NCBI GenBank assembly: GCA_902826695.1
Contig: CADEFU010000001.1
Coordinates: 124,001-188,000 of the forward strand
Direction: 5' to 3'
Length of the DNA stretch: 64,000 nt
Origin: an uncultured Alphaproteobacteria bacterium
GTDB taxonomy: Bacteria; Pseudomonadota; Alphaproteobacteria; Micropepsales; Micropepsaceae
In this document: positions 61,901-64,000 of the stretch, piece after piece
Position numbering within the stretch: position 1 is the stretch's first letter
How the letters are laid out: every line of letters begins with the position of its first letter
Made by a program: the position numbers and the translations under genes
Notes under the pieces: model-generated
What the model was told of the DNA's origin: nothing
What the model saw: only the letters and a program-made list of their open reading frames with translations
The model's database searches: none

Positions 61901-62440
61901 TTATGGATCCATCTGCGAGATCTTCGACCCTTCGATCGCCAGGCCTGCCATGAGGCCGGTTTGGTTGAAGGTGAAGGCGTAGACGTCTTCGTTCAGCGTT
62001 GTCGTCGTCAGGTTTTTGGCCGCGCCTGCGTCTACCAGCACGATCGTTGGGCCAACGCCGAGTTCCCAGCCGTCGGACTTGTCGAGGTATTCAAGCGCGC
62101 GGTCGGACATCAGGAACAACGCGTAGCCGTATGATTGGACGCCGGCTTGCAAACCCCAAGAGCCTGAGAGCGAGTTGTAGTGTTGGCTCGATTGATCGGG
62201 CTGGAACAGGACACCTTCGCCGTAGGAACCGCCGAAGACGAAGCCGGCGCGAACGATGTTCGGGAATACGAGGATCGCTTTGGCGTTGCGCGCGATCTCT
62301 TGGGCGACGGGTTGGCTCGCATAGAGTTTTTGCAGTGCGTATTCGCCGTCCGCGGTCAACTCGGACGAGTGTGCAGCGGCGGGGCCGGCGGCGATGAGCG
62401 ACAATGCTATCGCCGCGGCGGCGAGATGACGGGTGAGCAT
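61901..62440 (-). CDS. SYLF domain (YSC84/Ysc84-like) exported protein
   Basis: A 179-residue protein with a signal peptide (about 1-24). The SYLF domain covers residues 35-178: ILVFPNIVRAGFVFGGSYGEG is the diagnostic block, followed by GSWGLQAGVQSYGYALFLMS and LMAGLAIEGSKISQ. Eukaryotic members bind phosphoinositides; bacterial ones are exported with unknown role, probably lipid binding in the periplasm. AGGAG lies about ten bases before the ATG at 62440. Confidence 0.88.
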   Translation of the reverse strand: MLTRHLAAAAIALSLIAAGPAAAHSSELTADGEYALQKLYASQPVAQEIARNAKAILVFPNIVRAGFVFGGSYGEGVLFQPDQSSQHYNSLSGSWGLQAGVQSYGYALFLMSDRALEYLDKSDGWELGVGPTIVLVDAGAAKNLTTTTLNEDVYAFTFNQTGLMAGLAIEGSKISQMDP

Positions 62441-62591
62441 GAACGAAACTCCTGACAAGGGGAGGAATTGGCGCCAGTCCTAGTGGAACGATGCGGCGCC
62501 AGCCATCGCAATCTCGCGCTCGTGTGCGCGGCGTCGCTGGAAAAACAACCTGGCGGACGAGCGGCGGCTTTGCTTCACGCAGAGCGCGCGG

Positions 62592-63503
62592 CTACCTGGA
62601 ATATTGCGAGAAGATTTCGGCGAATACGGGCGGCTTTTGCGGCTTGGGAATCGGCATCTGTTGATCGGGGCCAACCCATTCCCAGTGCCACGGTTCGAAC
62701 ACGTAGTTCACGAAACCGTACTTCGCGGCGTTCTTTACCAGCCAGCGGTATGTCGGCGTGCGCGTTTGGAAAAGGCGGTTTTCGTCGTCGGACGAGACGG
62801 GCGATTGGCCTGGTGCTGCGCCGACATAAAGGTCGACTGCCGTGCCTGTGCGGTGAGCGGAGCAGCGCGCCTTGGCGATGCCGTTGCAGTTGCGGGTCGC
62901 GCAGGCGGCGGCGTCGTACTCCGGCGAGCGAAAGGCAGAAACGATCGTCAGCATCTGTTTGTCGCGCGCGATGCGCGGGTCGGCGGCGCGGGCGGCGGCG
63001 ACCATGCGGCGCAGGTTGGCGAGCGCGTCGCGGTGCAGTTGTGTTTGCTTACCTTGCCAGCCTTCGCGAGGGCCGATGTCGACGAGGTCGTCCTCGCTCG
63101 CGGCCTCGGGGCAGCCTTCCGTGAAGGCGGCAATGAAGGGGCGGGACCTTTGCCATGTCACTTTCATCGCGGTCAGCGTCGCCGGATCGACGGCGCCGGT
63201 CGCGGGTAGGCGGTTGCGCGACTGCCAACGGCTGAGGTTTGCGGCAAAGCGCCTAGTGTCTGGCGCGCATGCGGTGCCGATCGTTTCACCGACTTGCGGG
63301 GCGTAGATCTGCCAACCGGTTTCTTTGCGGCCAAAAGGGGTGAGTTCGGCTGTTTCGATCGTCTTGGCGTTTTGCGCGGCGACGATGTCGTAGCGCGCTT
63401 GGGCGTCGCAAGGTTTGGGGAGTGAGATCGATGTTAGGTGCGGCGTGGCAAACCAGCTAATGAGCAGACTTCCGCTCGCGAGCGTAACAAAGAACGTTTC
63501 CAC
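62592..63503 (-). CDS. VanY-type D-alanyl-D-alanine carboxypeptidase (M15) with peptidoglycan-binding domain
   Basis: A 303-residue protein. A short N-terminal hydrophobic segment (about 3-20) suggests export. A PG_binding_1-like region (FAANLSRWQSRNRLPATGAV, about 90-115) is followed by the VanY catalytic domain with ARCSAHRTGTAVDLY (zinc His and Asp) and VFEPWHWEWVG (second His with Glu). It should trim peptide stems of peptidoglycan. The GTG at 63503 has GGAG nine bases upstream and is preferred to the TTG at 63512. Confidence 0.9.
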   Translation of the reverse strand: METFFVTLASGSLLISWFATPHLTSISLPKPCDAQARYDIVAAQNAKTIETAELTPFGRKETGWQIYAPQVGETIGTACAPDTRRFAANLSRWQSRNRLPATGAVDPATLTAMKVTWQRSRPFIAAFTEGCPEAASEDDLVDIGPREGWQGKQTQLHRDALANLRRMVAAARAADPRIARDKQMLTIVSAFRSPEYDAAACATRNCNGIAKARCSAHRTGTAVDLYVGAAPGQSPVSSDDENRLFQTRTPTYRWLVKNAAKYGFVNYVFEPWHWEWVGPDQQMPIPKPQKPPVFAEIFSQYSR

Positions 63504-63611
63504 TGAGCTCAACTCCGCGACCCGTGCGATTGCGTCACCATAATGCCGACGCTTTCTTCGTCGGCGTGAACTCTTCGCAATGTCGGGGGAAAATTGGTGG
63601 CGGTGTAGCTG

Positions 63612-63660
63612 GCTAAACCGACGCGTGGTTGAACGTTTGTATCGTGGGTTGCAACGAGAG
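63612..63660 (+). pseudogene. Possible degenerate tRNA-Ser fragment
   Basis: This stretch aligns without gaps to the tRNA-Ser at 61779: GCTAAACCG is identical, GTTGAA recurs at the right offset, and TGTATCG-GGGTT-AA matches the variable/T-arm part. In all about 29 of 47 bases agree. The acceptor stem is lost, so it cannot be a working tRNA. It may be a decayed copy or chance similarity. Confidence 0.35.
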
Positions 63661-63703
63661 CGGCGGCCTTGTGGATTAAGCCGCCGCTTTGGTCAGGCGG
63701 CTG

Positions 63704-64000
63704 TTACCAGAACTTCCACCATGGCTTCTTCGTGGCTGGGGCAGCGGCCTTCTTGTTTTGCTTGACTGCCGTCTTCGGCGCGGGCTTGCCCTTGGCGTCT
63801 TTCTTCGGTGCAACTTTTGCCGGCGCTTCCGGTTTCGTGGGGACGGTGAACTGTTCTGGCAGGTAACCCACAATAGCGGCGGTGCCGGTTAGTTCGGGGA
63901 ACTGGACCTTCGAAAAGTCCTTGCCCATTTCGGTGTCCACGCTGGCGAGCAGGTTGCGCCATTGCTTCACGTCATCGCCATCGAGTGTGGAGATGAGTTG
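63704..64000 (-). CDS. Partial gene, C-terminal 98 residues, unknown
   Basis: An open frame entering from the right edge and ending in TAA at 63704. The visible part starts QLISTLDGDDVKQWRNLLAS, passes a SKVQFPELTGTAAIVGYLP segment, then a Lys/Ala/Pro-rich low-complexity tail, and ends KKPWWKFW. The basic tail with aromatic end suggests a membrane-proximal or secreted anchor. Its start lies beyond the window. A GC-rich hairpin at about 63659-63688 follows the stop. The family is not recognised. Confidence 0.65.
   Translation of the reverse strand, partial: QLISTLDGDDVKQWRNLLASVDTEMGKDFSKVQFPELTGTAAIVGYLPEQFTVPTKPEAPAKVAPKKDAKGKPAPKTAVKQNKKAAAPATKKPWWKFW

Noticed and set aside
61779-63660. 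Integrated element between tRNA-Ser and its degenerate copy
   Set aside because: No integrase, no exact terminal repeat, and the enclosed SYLF and VanY genes are ordinary chromosomal types.

Overview
This 64 kb window is a stretch of GC-rich chromosome from an alphaproteobacterium. Clues are HdaA followed by ppk1 and ppx, rnd divergent from aspS, a MopJ-type PAS protein, Omp25-like and OmpA-like outer membrane proteins, and btaA-btaB betaine-lipid genes. The family level cannot be fixed by eye; Caulobacterales or Hyphomonadales-like is my best guess. I see no insertion sequence, prophage, CRISPR array or replication origin. Nearly all of it looks like ordinary host chromosome with compact, well spaced genes.

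Layout. 1-9.4 kb: start of a thiolase gene, a structured non-coding stretch, the high-affinity phosphate importer pstSCAB, a small regulator/operator/29-residue membrane peptide unit, and a phosphate-selective porin behind a three-repeat Pho box. 9.4-16.1 kb: a beta-oxidation multifunctional enzyme, a DUF2189 membrane protein, a serine hydrolase beside a small secreted domain protein, a TauE/SafE permease and tRNA-Thr. 16.2-21.8 kb: an orphan MacB-like permease followed by an RND efflux adaptor/pump pair. 21.8-32.8 kb: a housekeeping block with a DUF502 protein, a DUF2066 protein, a CDP-alcohol phosphatidyltransferase, hdaA, ppk1, ppx, a Crp/Fnr regulator, a DUF2892 protein, rnd and aspS. 32.9-41.9 kb: an AraC regulator, a CPBP protease, a second DUF502 protein, secreted or membrane proteins of unknown role, a second thiolase and an outer membrane barrel. 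42-56 kb: an OmpA-like protein, a gamma-carbonic anhydrase, a PAS protein, a GMC oxidoreductase, tandem PilZ domains, a glycine-zipper protein, crotonase and acyl-CoA dehydrogenase, a GYF_2/SinR-like fusion, a rhomboid protease and an RsmB-like methyltransferase. 56-64 kb: btaA-btaB, a repeat-rich intergenic region, a GFA-family protein, a CoaA-like kinase, a lipoprotein, a glycosyltransferase, tRNA-Ser, SYLF and VanY proteins and a partial gene.

A recurring theme is phosphate economy. It includes uptake (Pst, porin), polyphosphate storage and turnover (Ppk1, Ppx) and phosphorus-free lipid synthesis (BtaA/BtaB). Only the porin carries an obvious Pho box, so shared regulation of the rest is inference. 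A second theme is fatty-acid breakdown: two thiolases, a hydratase/dehydrogenase fusion, a crotonase and an acyl-CoA dehydrogenase.

The least conventional elements are the HTH/operator/mini-peptide unit at 6.9-7.6 kb, exact 11-bp tandem repeats at 58.0 kb, terminator-like hairpins placed just before btaA and over the ribosome-binding site of the acyl-CoA dehydrogenase gene, the GYF_2/SinR-like fusion, and a folded-looking non-coding stretch before pstS.
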